A stretch of 64,000 nt of DNA from Halarcobacter sp. (GTDB lineage Bacteria > Campylobacterota > Campylobacteria > Campylobacterales > Arcobacteraceae): positions 2,480,001 to 2,544,000 of the forward strand of contig NZ_OY780939.1 in the NCBI RefSeq assembly GCF_963675975.1, written 5' to 3'. The notes beneath the pieces were generated by a model, which saw nothing but the letters and a program-made list of their open reading frames with translations, was not told the DNA's origin and searched no databases. Positions 9,669 to 17,421 of the stretch are shown piece by piece. Position 1 is the first letter of the stretch. The number at the start of each line of letters is the position of its first letter. The translations under genes and the position numbers were made by a program.

Positions 9669-10244
9669 ATGATTAAAAAAAGAGTTTCAATACTATTTAC
9701 AACTGTCTGTCTAAGCACATCAGCATTTGCAGCGAACTATTATGTTTCAGACGAATTATTTACATATACACATTCAGGGCCAGGAACAAAATATAAAATT
9801 ATAGGAATTGTAAATGCAGGTGAAAAAATCAAAATTATAAGTACAAATGAAAAGGCTGGATATACGCAAATAGTAGATTCAAAAGATCGTAAAGTATGGA
9901 TAAACTCAAAATATGTTTCAAATCAACCAGGATTAAAAAAACAGTTAGAAAAACTTAAAAACTCATATTCAAAACTGGATAAAAACCAAATAACTTTAGA
10001 AAAAGAGTTAGCCACCAACATCGATCAAGTGAAAGAATTAAAAAAAATAAATTCATCTTTAAGTAAAGAATTAAAACAAGTTCAAGAAAAAAATGAAAAG
10101 TTAAATGAAAGGCTAGATAAAGAACAAAATGAACTATTGATGCGTTGGTTTACTTATGGTGGTATCGTTGCAGGAGCTGGTCTTATTCTTGGATTAATAC
10201 TTCCATATCTAATTCCTAATCGTAAACAAAAAGCACGTTGGTAA
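9669..10244 (+). CDS. SH3-domain membrane-anchored envelope protein (TIGR04211-like)
   Basis: A 191-residue exported protein. Sec signal peptide of about 21 residues ending AFA, bacterial SH3 domain at about 24-85 (YVSDELFTYTHSGPGTKY), a charged coiled coil at about 95-155, and a C-terminal TM helix at about 160-180 followed by a basic tail. This order matches the SH3-and-anchor family typified by YgiM. A cell-wall-binding role is likely but the ligand is unknown. TATAAT lies about 40 bp upstream, and a strong terminator follows. Confidence 0.8.
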   Translation: MIKKRVSILFTTVCLSTSAFAANYYVSDELFTYTHSGPGTKYKIIGIVNAGEKIKIISTNEKAGYTQIVDSKDRKVWINSKYVSNQPGLKKQLEKLKNSYSKLDKNQITLEKELATNIDQVKELKKINSSLSKELKQVQEKNEKLNERLDKEQNELLMRWFTYGGIVAGAGLILGLILPYLIPNRKQKARW

Positions 10245-10285
10245 AGTCAAGAAAACTACGAAAAAGAAGCACAATCTCAAAAGGT

Positions 10286-10317
10286 ATAAAATAGGATTTC
10301 CCTATTTTATATTTTTT
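10286..10317 (+). terminator. Rho-independent terminator after the SH3 protein gene
   Basis: A 10-bp perfect stem (ATAAAATAGG / CCTATTTTAT) with a 5-nt loop, followed by ATTTTTT. It also has an A-run on the other side, so it may serve the convergent gene at 10325. Confidence 0.8.
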
Positions 10318-10324
10318 CCCTTAT

Positions 10325-10684
10325 TTACTTGATAAATCTATTTTCTATTTCTGAAGCTTCTAATTCAATATTGTCTTCGTTTATAAAACCAAACCAGTAA
10401 GTATCTTCATTATCTTGAACTTCAATAACTAAGATATTGTCTTCCTTATGATTTTCAACAAACTTTTCAATAGCTTCAATAGCAGAATCTTTCCAATACT
10501 CTTCAATCTCTTCATTGTTTCCTGCATCAAAGAAAAGACAATCTTCGCATGCCGAAAAAAGATAGTTTCCAGCACCTTCATAAACTTCAAATGAACTATC
10601 ATCGTTGAATAGTTTTTCATTTGTAAATGGGCAATATAAGCTAAATTTTTTGTAATTTTTTGATTTTATAACTATTTTATTCAT
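10325..10684 (-). CDS. Hypothetical acidic protein, 119 aa
   Basis: Not recognised. A small, acidic, soluble protein with Cys at the start (YCPF) and a CxxC-type pair in SACEDC near residues 45-48, which could be a metal or redox site. No signal peptide or membrane segment. It is 14 bp downstream of the next small gene on the same strand, forming a two-gene unit with it. Codon use matches neighbouring genes. Confidence 0.6.
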   Translation of the reverse strand: MNKIVIKSKNYKKFSLYCPFTNEKLFNDDSSFEVYEGAGNYLFSACEDCLFFDAGNNEEIEEYWKDSAIEAIEKFVENHKEDNILVIEVQDNEDTYWFGFINEDNIELEASEIENRFIK

Positions 10685-10698
10685 AATTTTCCTAACTA

Positions 10699-11004
10699 TT
10701 AAATCTCTTCATCATCAAATTCAAGTATATCTTTTATCTCATTTTCACCTTTGATAATAGATACTTTTCCATCAGCCATAATCAAATCTAAACCTTTAGT
10801 TTGAAACTCGAGGTATTCTTCTGGTAATAACATCATCTCTTCCTCAGATTCTAAAGAAGGTGAACAGTAAGGGATAGATCCAAAATCATAATATTCATTT
10901 TCTCCTACTTTTATTTTAGTTATTCCTTCTTCATTTGTAACAAGTTCACATTCATCTGGTATTTGATAAGTTTCTTCAAGTTTTAGTTTTATAAATTTTG
11001 CCAT
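10699..11004 (-). CDS. Hypothetical acidic protein, 101 aa
   Basis: Not recognised. Strongly acidic, cytosolic, with a run of Glu residues around 54-63 and an acidic C-terminus EFDDEEI. It has a clear start (MAKFIKLKL) and is followed after 14 bp by another acidic small protein. The pairing and shared character suggest a joint role, but no function can be stated. Confidence 0.6.
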   Translation of the reverse strand: MAKFIKLKLEETYQIPDECELVTNEEGITKIKVGENEYYDFGSIPYCSPSLESEEEMMLLPEEYLEFQTKGLDLIMADGKVSIIKGENEIKDILEFDDEEI

Positions 11005-11057
11005 AAAATGCTCCTAAATTTTTTTGTATGTTATCTAAAATATACTATGTTTTTTGA

Positions 11058-11339
11058 TTAATATCTAGCTAAAATCTCAATAAGATGAAATCCAAACTCA
11101 GTTCTAATAGGTCCATGAACTCTATGTAAATCCTCTTTGAACACAATATTATCAAACTCTTTTACCATCTCACCTTTTGAAAAAGTACCTAAATTCCCTC
11201 CACTTTTTTTAGAAGGACATTTTGAGAACTTTTTAGCAGCTTTTTCAAAAGTGATTTCGTTTTTGATAATCTCTTTTTTTAGTTTTCTAGCTAACTTTTC
11301 GTTGTTTACTAAGATATGTCTAGCTGTAGCTTTTGCCAT
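11058..11339 (-). CDS. ppiC: Parvulin-type peptidyl-prolyl isomerase PpiC
   Basis: A single-domain cytosolic parvulin of 93 residues that accelerates cis-trans isomerisation of X-Pro bonds. Family signatures are ARHILV at 6-11, FSKCPSKKSGGNLGTFSKGEMV at its centre (quoted here only as a landmark around 38-60) and the C-terminal GPIRTEFGFHLIEI. The size equals E. coli PpiC (93). It marks the last clearly core gene before the accessory stretch that begins at 11365. Confidence 0.92.
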   Translation of the reverse strand: MAKATARHILVNNEKLARKLKKEIIKNEITFEKAAKKFSKCPSKKSGGNLGTFSKGEMVKEFDNIVFKEDLHRVHGPIRTEFGFHLIEILARY

Positions 11340-11364
11340 TTGGTTCCTTTTTATATAATGGGGA

Positions 11365-12213
11365 TTATATCGATTCTAATCTTTTTAAGACATCAAAACT
11401 TTTTATATCCATCTTTGAAAAAGCAAACCATTTTTTACCCAAGTCTTTTAAACTAGCTCCAAGATGATAAAGTTCTTTTTCATCAAGTATTAAAAATCTA
11501 TCGTGTGAGTTATCAAACTTTTTTATCTCTATTTTTTTATATTGAGAGTTGTATTTTTTAAGATCAAGATTTAGTTGTTTTGTGATGCTTTTTGTATATA
11601 TTATCACTTCTATATTTTGATTTTTTGAAAATAGAGTTAAGACACTATCATCCACATAGTTATCTATAAGTATTATTTTATCTTTTGCACTTCTTATTAA
11701 ATCAGATACAAAAGTGTAAGCATCAAATATCTGTCCATCGTAAAATATTCCTTGTTTTGGTTTAATATTTTTTGACTCTAATATATCAACCTTTTCACTT
11801 AAATAGTGTACTTTTTCTTCTAATGATACAAATCTATCATTTGTTATTTTGTCACTATTTATGACATAGCCATCAGTAATATATTGTTTTAAAATTGAGG
11901 TAGCCCATTTCCTAAATTTTGTTGCTTTTTTTGAATTAACTCTATATCCCACAGATATAATCATATCTAGATTATAAAAATTCATTCTTCTTTTTTTGCC
12001 ATCATTTGCAACTTGTTCCAAAATGGAACAGGTTGAAGCTTTGTCTAATTCATCTGTTTTGTAAATATTTCCTATATGTTTTACTATAGCAGGACGATTT
12101 ACATCAAATATACTTGCAATATCATTAGCACCAAGCCAAATATCATTTTCTTTAAGTGTAACATTTAGCTCTATTTCCCCAGTTTTATATATCACTATAT
12201 CTGTTGATTGCAT
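11365..12213 (-). CDS. RhuM-family protein fused to a phospholipase-D-like domain
   Basis: 282 residues. The N-terminus (about 5-120) matches the RhuM 'virulence protein' family: ENDIWLGANDIASIFDVNR, DGKKRRMNFYNLDMIISVGYRV, FRKWATSILKQYI. A short coiled coil (about 128-148) leads to a C-terminal domain (about 155-282) with HDRFLILD at 237-244, i.e. H-x-R-x4-D, a variant of the PLD HxKx4D signature with Arg for Lys, followed by GASLKDLG. Only one half-site is present, so an active enzyme would need to dimerise. RhuM proteins are common in mobile and defence regions but their function is not established. Confidence 0.8.
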   Translation of the reverse strand: MQSTDIVIYKTGEIELNVTLKENDIWLGANDIASIFDVNRPAIVKHIGNIYKTDELDKASTCSILEQVANDGKKRRMNFYNLDMIISVGYRVNSKKATKFRKWATSILKQYITDGYVINSDKITNDRFVSLEEKVHYLSEKVDILESKNIKPKQGIFYDGQIFDAYTFVSDLIRSAKDKIILIDNYVDDSVLTLFSKNQNIEVIIYTKSITKQLNLDLKKYNSQYKKIEIKKFDNSHDRFLILDEKELYHLGASLKDLGKKWFAFSKMDIKSFDVLKRLESI

Positions 12214-12316
12214 TTTTATCCTTCTATGATGATTTTAAATAAACATATCTATAATTTTTCTAGTGTTGTTAAATACATAAAAGATAATATCATTAAATAA
12301 TGTTTTTATTTATATT

Positions 12317-12333
12317 TATTGCATATTGCAATA
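12317..12333. repeat. 17-bp dyad TATTGCA-N3-TGCAATA (left copy)
   Basis: A perfect 7-bp inverted repeat with a 3-bp centre, in the 208-bp gene-free space between the RhuM and Abi genes. A second copy with two base changes lies at 13142-13158, so the pair brackets the Abi gene and its RNA. It could be an operator, or the target/end of a small inserted cassette. Confidence 0.5.
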
Positions 12334-12421
12334 TCTTAGAGGCCTAATAAAAAGTGGAAGATTAGAATATTTGATAACTTGTGTTAAAATTTTATTTTAA
12401 ATTCTTACGAGATGACCCATC

Positions 12422-13003
12422 TTAATCTATAAATTCTTTTGAAAGTAAATATATCTCTTCATCAAAATATAATAATAACAATTCAATTTCTTCTTTCATA
12501 TTTTTATATTCTTTTTTATTAATTATTTTTTCATAGTGAAATACTCTATTTCTAATTTTTCTTATTTTATTTAATTCTTTATCTAATATTTGCCTAGTTA
12601 TGAGTTTTTCATCTTTAGCTGGCATATTAGGAAAAATATATTTTATATCTTTTATTCTAAATAGATTAGAGTATGATCTTCTAAATAAAGAAGTCCAAAA
12701 ACCAAAAGGAAGTTCAGCTATAAGTTTGTCATGAGTTACTTCCTCTTTTCTTTGTTTTATTTTATTTTTTGATTCATTTATCCTTTGTTTGGTATCTGTG
12801 TGTAAAATATTAGATTCGAACCAATTTTTTGAAATCCTTTTTTTGAAATGATGATTGATAGAGTTTCTTAAACTAATTTCAAATATAGATAGTAATATAT
12901 AGTATTCTTCAGAGTTTTTTATATTTTGTTTGTATTCAACAAAATCTTTATACGATTCAAGTCGAATATTACTGATAAATCTAGATTTAATTTCATCTTT
13001 CAC
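12422..13003 (-). CDS. Abi-family HEPN protein (putative abortive-infection RNase toxin)
   Basis: 193 residues. The family pattern is clear: LLSIFEISLRNSIN (about 37-50), ELPFGFWTSLFRRSYSNLF (97-115) and KIRKIRNRVFHYE (146-158). R151 to H156 (RNRVFH) is the R-x4-H catalytic motif of HEPN RNases. It starts at a GTG preceded by AAGGA. The ribosome-binding region is overlapped by a divergent consensus promoter for a tiny RNA. Members of this family act in phage exclusion by RNA cleavage, and some AbiF-like relatives are paired with a neighbouring non-coding antitoxin RNA. Here the toxin role is inference; no protein antitoxin gene is adjacent. Confidence 0.8.
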   Translation of the reverse strand: MKDEIKSRFISNIRLESYKDFVEYKQNIKNSEEYYILLSIFEISLRNSINHHFKKRISKNWFESNILHTDTKQRINESKNKIKQRKEEVTHDKLIAELPFGFWTSLFRRSYSNLFRIKDIKYIFPNMPAKDEKLITRQILDKELNKIRKIRNRVFHYEKIINKKEYKNMKEEIELLLLYFDEEIYLLSKEFID

Positions 13004-13032
13004 TTGACATATCCTTACTATTTTAATATAAT
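13004..13032 (+). promoter_or_regulatory. Consensus sigma70 promoter, TTGACA-N17-TATAAT
   Basis: -35 TTGACA at 13004-13009 and -10 TATAAT at 13027-13032, both perfect, with an optimal 17-bp spacer. It points away from the Abi gene, and its -35 box touches the Abi GTG start, overlapping that gene's leader. No protein gene lies downstream on the plus strand; the transcript runs straight into a terminator. Confidence 0.8.
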
Positions 13033-13038
13033 TTTGTC

Positions 13039-13087
13039 ACGACGCCCAGTAAGACTTAAACCTTTGAGTTTAAGCTTGGGTTTTTTT
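13039..13087 (+). ncRNA. Candidate ~50-nt RNA divergent from the Abi gene
   Basis: Predicted from the consensus promoter and the strong terminator only about 50 bp beyond it. Transcription should start near 13039-13042 and end in the T-run at 13081-13087. Nearly all of the RNA folds into the terminator hairpin: CCC, AAG and CTTAAAC pair with GTTTAAG, CTT and GGG, with small bulges and a 6-nt loop CTTTGA. It would be complementary to the 5' leader of any Abi mRNA that begins upstream. It could be a cis-acting antitoxin RNA; it has no similarity I recognise to known RNA families. Confidence 0.55.
13045..13087 (+). terminator. Intrinsic terminator ending the tiny RNA
   Basis: A 13-bp bulged stem (CTTAAAC/GTTTAAG core at 13055-13061 and 13068-13074, extended by AAG/CTT and CCC/GGG) followed by seven T. 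The direction is plus; no plus-strand gene precedes it within 2 kb, supporting the small-RNA reading. Confidence 0.8.
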
Positions 13088-13141
13088 ATGCCAAAAAAAT
13101 CATTAAAAATAATAACATAAAAAAATATATTTATTTAAATA

Positions 13142-13158
13142 TATTGCAGATTGTAATA
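13142..13158. repeat. 17-bp dyad TATTGCA-N3-TGTAATA (right copy)
   Basis: Matches the dyad at 12317-12333 at 15 of 17 positions. It abuts the stop codon of the DUF2779 gene. The two copies lie about 825 bp apart and enclose exactly the Abi gene and the tiny RNA. Confidence 0.45.
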
Positions 13159-14638
13159 CTAGGAAATATTTCTCAAAACTTCCAATATCTTCACCATAGC
13201 CAAAGTATCAAGTTTACAATACGCTAAAAGTGAAGTTCTCATCTTTTGTTTTTCTTCTTCATCAAGCTTTGATAGATTTGCAAAGGCATTCATAGCTTGG
13301 CTTCCGTTTTGTACTCCATCTAACTCTTTGTAGGCTTTTTCAAACTCTGGAACTAAGGCAGGTAATACATACTTGATAGAGTAACTTCCTTGCATACTTG
13401 GTGTTACATACCATTTCTTTTGGAAAGGTGTCATTAGGTCTTGCATATTTTCGTTTATGGCTAGTAAGTGAGTACTAAGCTCTGGAAAAAGATTTGCTAG
13501 TCTTTTTATCACACCTTTTTCAAAACTCATATTGTAAGCCAATACTGTAACATCACTTGGGATATCTTCACATAGCTTTTGTGCTAACTCATATCTACTG
13601 TCTACACTATCTACACTCAAATACTCTTTATGAATTAGAGTACCATCTTCATACTCTATATGAAGTGAATATTGAAAAGGGATTTGCTCGAAGGGTTTTA
13701 TGCCTTTGTACTCTGGTATTGCTTGTTGGTAGGTTTCAAAGTCTAAGTGATATATTGGGTATGTGAGGTTTTCTAAAAAAGCTTTGATATTTTCTTTGTC
13801 TATGTGGTTTGTTTTTGATTTGTAGTTTTCTACTGCTTGAGCTTGATTTGCAGTCATATCAAAATCTTCTGGGATATCTTCTATATCTATGATACCTTGA
13901 TTGTATAACTCAACTTGCTTTTTACTTCCTAGATTGAAAATATTAAATATAGAATAATCTGGAATTTGTCTTTGTACTTTCCAACAATAGTTTTTCGCAT
14001 CACACTCATAAGGTTTGTTACAATGTTTTCCTATATCTATATCTGGCTCATTTACTTTGTCTTCAAGATAAGTTTCAAACTCTTTTAATATGACGGGGAT
14101 ATTTGACTGTAGATTTTGTACTTCACTTGTGACATCAACTATTTTAAATAGTTTGTCTAGTTCTAAACTCTCATCTCTTACATACTCATTGTTTATATGC
14201 ACTACACTTGCACTTTTTATACTAAAGCCTATGTTTTTTAGAACATAATACTGAATAGATACATCATGAAGATATATATCCTTTACCTCAGTAGAACTTT
14301 TAACCTCATAGATAGATACACCATCATCTTCTACTTTTAAAATATCTACCATGATAAGTATACCCTCAAAGTTAAAAGTAGCTTCGTAGATATTTGATAC
14401 ACCTTCTTTTAGCCATTCTTTTGTAGTAGATATCATCTCATCATAGTTTGTAGTGTATGTTACTTCTTTTCCATCAGGTAAAAGCTTGCAAGCTAAATCT
14501 CCTACTATATTTCCTGTATCAAATATAGCTTGTGCTTGTTCATCTGGTGGTGCTAGAACATTTGGCTTATATTTTTTAAGCCAAAGTGCTTTTGGGCATT
14601 GGATGCCTTTTGTGTAGAGGGGATTTAGATAGGTTCAT
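13159..14638 (-). pseudogene. DUF2779 nuclease (Cas4-like + DEDD exonuclease), frameshifted near the start
   Basis: The open frame 13159-14436 (425 codons) begins inside the protein. The missing 67 N-terminal codons are present upstream in another frame: MNLSKS starts at ATG 14638 and, after one extra G in GGGG at 14619-14622, the family sequence continues as LYTKGIQCPKALWLKKY. Restored length is 492 residues. Domains of the intact part: PD-(D/E)xK nuclease with Asp31 and EVK at 44-46, three Cys at 139, 145 and 151 that with the N-terminal CPKALW Cys would form a 4Fe-4S site, then a DEDDy exonuclease-like domain with DFET (about 232-235) and YCKLDT (406-411). The frameshift removes the fourth Cys. 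A sequencing error in a 4-base run is possible. Confidence 0.8.
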
Positions 14639-14717
14639 ATTAAACTACTAAATACACAAAATTATCTGATGCACATTTTAAAATATCCATTTTATTTCCT
14701 ATTTTAATAGTAACTTA

Positions 14718-17411
14718 TCAAATCATAGCTCTAATTAAGCCAACATCTCTTTGATTATTTCTTCGCTTCATATTATGTAAAATTTTATTTTCTGTTTCTG
14801 GTGACCAGTATATTTTTAATTCTTCTTTTGCTCTTGTAATTGCAGTATAAAATATGTTATGTGTGATTTGTTCTTCTACTTCATCTGTAATAACAATTTT
14901 AACAGAACTATATTCTAGACCTTGAGCTTTATGAATTGATACTGCATATGCAACTTGAAATGGAACAATAGATTCAGAAGATTCATCATCTTCATCTGTT
15001 GTTGGAAATTCATTAACTCTAAAACTTATAACAGATTTATTACTATCACTACTTACTAAATCAAAATCATAAAAATTAGCATCAAGTGCATTAACTACTT
15101 TATCTATTTCTATTTCAAATTCAATTTGTTGATCTAAAATATTTATATCAACTATTTTCCCTTTTAAATTATTATAGATTGCATCACCAAATCTATCTGT
15201 TTTATTAAATAAAATAGGGTCATCTTTTTTATAAATTAGATTTCCCCATTCAACAGATCTATTAGGATTATTAGCTTGTAAAAATCTATTGATATTATTA
15301 ATTCCATAAAGTCCATCATAATTTAAACAAAGTATTATTTCATCATCTTTATGATTTTCAAATATTGACTCATCTAAATTTATAGAATAGCTATTTTTTT
15401 GAATATGCTCAGAAATATCATCATTTAATTTTCTTACTTTATCCCAAAGTTCAAGAAGATCATCATTTTTGCTTCTCCATGGTTTAGTAAGTTCAAAAAT
15501 TGTATTTTTAGGTAAAAATTCTTTCGCTGTTTCAAACCAGTTTCCAAATCTAATAGCTTCTATCTGAAATATATCCCCAACTAATACTAAAAGGGAAAAA
15601 TTGGCTTTATTTAAAACTGCTAACATATCACTATTACTTACAGTACTACTTTCATCCATAAATAAGATGGTAGAATCAGTATTTCTATTCCATTTAGATA
15701 AAAACTTTGTTACAGTCATAAATTCACAATTTGGTGCATCAACTTTTCTATCTAAATTATCTTTTGCTGGATTTGTCTGAGCCAAATATATTTTTTCATA
15801 ATCTTTAAAAAAATTAGAAATATGATTTATCATTGTAGATTTTCCTGTACCTGCAGCTCCATATATCATAGCCACTTTTGAATGTTCGAACATTTTAATC
15901 AAAAACTTTTCTTTATCTTCACAGTCTATTTTATGATCTGTTTTATCAATCCATGCTTTTACAGAATTAGAATAATTATCTACACCAACATTTGATAATT
16001 CTTTTAACTCTTGTATTATCTCTATTGTATTTTCTTTATAATCTTTTATATATAAAAATTTATCTTTATAAGATTCAATCACACGACCTGACTGAGTCTT
16101 TTTATAAATTAAACTGTTGTATTTTCTTATTAAAGATTTTATGTCATCAAACTTTTCTAATTCACTTAATAGAGTAAATAATTCTCCCTTTGTTTCAGTA
16201 TTATTTTGAATAAATCTAGCTAAAAATTCATGTTCTCTATTTTCATATTCAATACATTCAAATAAGTCATATATTCTTGGATTATGATTTAATAATGAAG
16301 TTGTAAAAGGCATCTGATCAAAAGGTATACAACCCCATTTAAGAAATAAATCTGAGAGTTTAAAATTTGTCTCATTATGTATTTGTGTTTTTATAATTTT
16401 ATTATTCATAATAAATAAAAGATATCTAACAATATTCGATGCAGATCTATTATTTAATAATAAACTTCTACATCTATCAAGTACATTAAAAAACTGTATT
16501 TTACTACCCTCAGTAATATTATTTTTAATTTGATTATAATATTCTTGTTCTTGGACAACATATTCACTTAAACTTAAACTTGTTTGAGTTAAAAAGTGCA
16601 TTAATTCCCTATATTCTTTATGATTAGATTGTATATTGATACTTATACCAAAAATTTTTGCAAAATTCTTAAGTTCACATGGTCTAATAGATACTTCCCA
16701 ATTTTGTATAAGATTAATAGGCATTTGTTTACCTAAAACTTCAATATAAACCCTTCCAATATGTAAATCTACTGCATAATTCTGAACTATATCTAAATTT
16801 GTAAAAGCAATTATTCTATCAAATTTATCTACCATATCATGAGACTTTGTAAATGTTACTTCATAGTAAACATTATCATTGACAAAAAAAGGTTTAATTT
16901 TTTGAATATAATATCTATCTTTTTGAGTTTTGCCTACTAAAGGTATGTCAATTCTTTCAGCTATTTTTTTATAGTACTCTTGAGTTGTTTTATCTAATTG
17001 AATAGGAAATTCATTAATATTTGAGAAAATATCTAATTTATATTCAGTAAATAAAAATGATTTGATTTTTATAAGATACTCATAATACTTGAGCATTAAT
17101 CTTTCTGAGGCGTTTTCATCAGGGGTATAATGAGAAACGGAAATTTGAAGCAAATCATGGAATTTACCTAAAAATCTAAGTTTTCCTATTTTTTTTACAT
17201 ATTTTTCTGCCGTTCTATAATTTTCATACTGTGGCTTTAAAGATTGATTTTGTTTTTGATTGTATATTTTTAAAAAAATAAGTTCAATTAAATTTCTAAG
17301 ATTTGATAGTATATTTTGAGATAATAAACCTCTATCACTATCATCAAATATACTAATATTCTTTTCAACTAATTTATCAATATAACTTATTTTCTTATCT
17401 ATTTCATTCAT
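14718..17411 (-). CDS. SF1 (RecD/UvrD_C_2-type) helicase with long unique N-terminus
   Basis: 897 residues. The C-terminal ~390 residues form a superfamily 1 motor: motif I GAAGTGKST at 518-526, motif II LFMDES at about 583-588, motif III GDIFQIE at about 612-618, motif IV-like KPWRS at about 643-647, motif V SIHKAQGLEYS and motif VI YTAITRAKEEL near the end. The first ~500 residues are not recognised; the opening helices (IFDDSDRGLLSQ, ILSNLRNLIELIF) are reminiscent of HEPN-like helical modules but lack a clear R-x4-H. It lies 11 bp from sbcC and about 80 bp upstream of the frameshifted nuclease. A defence or repair helicase is likely by context. Confidence 0.85.
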   Translation of the reverse strand: MNEIDKKISYIDKLVEKNISIFDDSDRGLLSQNILSNLRNLIELIFLKIYNQKQNQSLKPQYENYRTAEKYVKKIGKLRFLGKFHDLLQISVSHYTPDENASERLMLKYYEYLIKIKSFLFTEYKLDIFSNINEFPIQLDKTTQEYYKKIAERIDIPLVGKTQKDRYYIQKIKPFFVNDNVYYEVTFTKSHDMVDKFDRIIAFTNLDIVQNYAVDLHIGRVYIEVLGKQMPINLIQNWEVSIRPCELKNFAKIFGISINIQSNHKEYRELMHFLTQTSLSLSEYVVQEQEYYNQIKNNITEGSKIQFFNVLDRCRSLLLNNRSASNIVRYLLFIMNNKIIKTQIHNETNFKLSDLFLKWGCIPFDQMPFTTSLLNHNPRIYDLFECIEYENREHEFLARFIQNNTETKGELFTLLSELEKFDDIKSLIRKYNSLIYKKTQSGRVIESYKDKFLYIKDYKENTIEIIQELKELSNVGVDNYSNSVKAWIDKTDHKIDCEDKEKFLIKMFEHSKVAMIYGAAGTGKSTMINHISNFFKDYEKIYLAQTNPAKDNLDRKVDAPNCEFMTVTKFLSKWNRNTDSTILFMDESSTVSNSDMLAVLNKANFSLLVLVGDIFQIEAIRFGNWFETAKEFLPKNTIFELTKPWRSKNDDLLELWDKVRKLNDDISEHIQKNSYSINLDESIFENHKDDEIILCLNYDGLYGINNINRFLQANNPNRSVEWGNLIYKKDDPILFNKTDRFGDAIYNNLKGKIVDINILDQQIEFEIEIDKVVNALDANFYDFDLVSSDSNKSVISFRVNEFPTTDEDDESSESIVPFQVAYAVSIHKAQGLEYSSVKIVITDEVEEQITHNIFYTAITRAKEELKIYWSPETENKILHNMKRRNNQRDVGLIRAMI

Positions 17412-17421
17412 TGTATTCCTT

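Noticed and set aside
13004-13087. Reading the promoter-terminator unit as a type III toxin-antitoxin RNA array
   Set aside because: Type III RNAs are tandem repeats co-directional with the toxin gene; here there is one unit pointing the other way.
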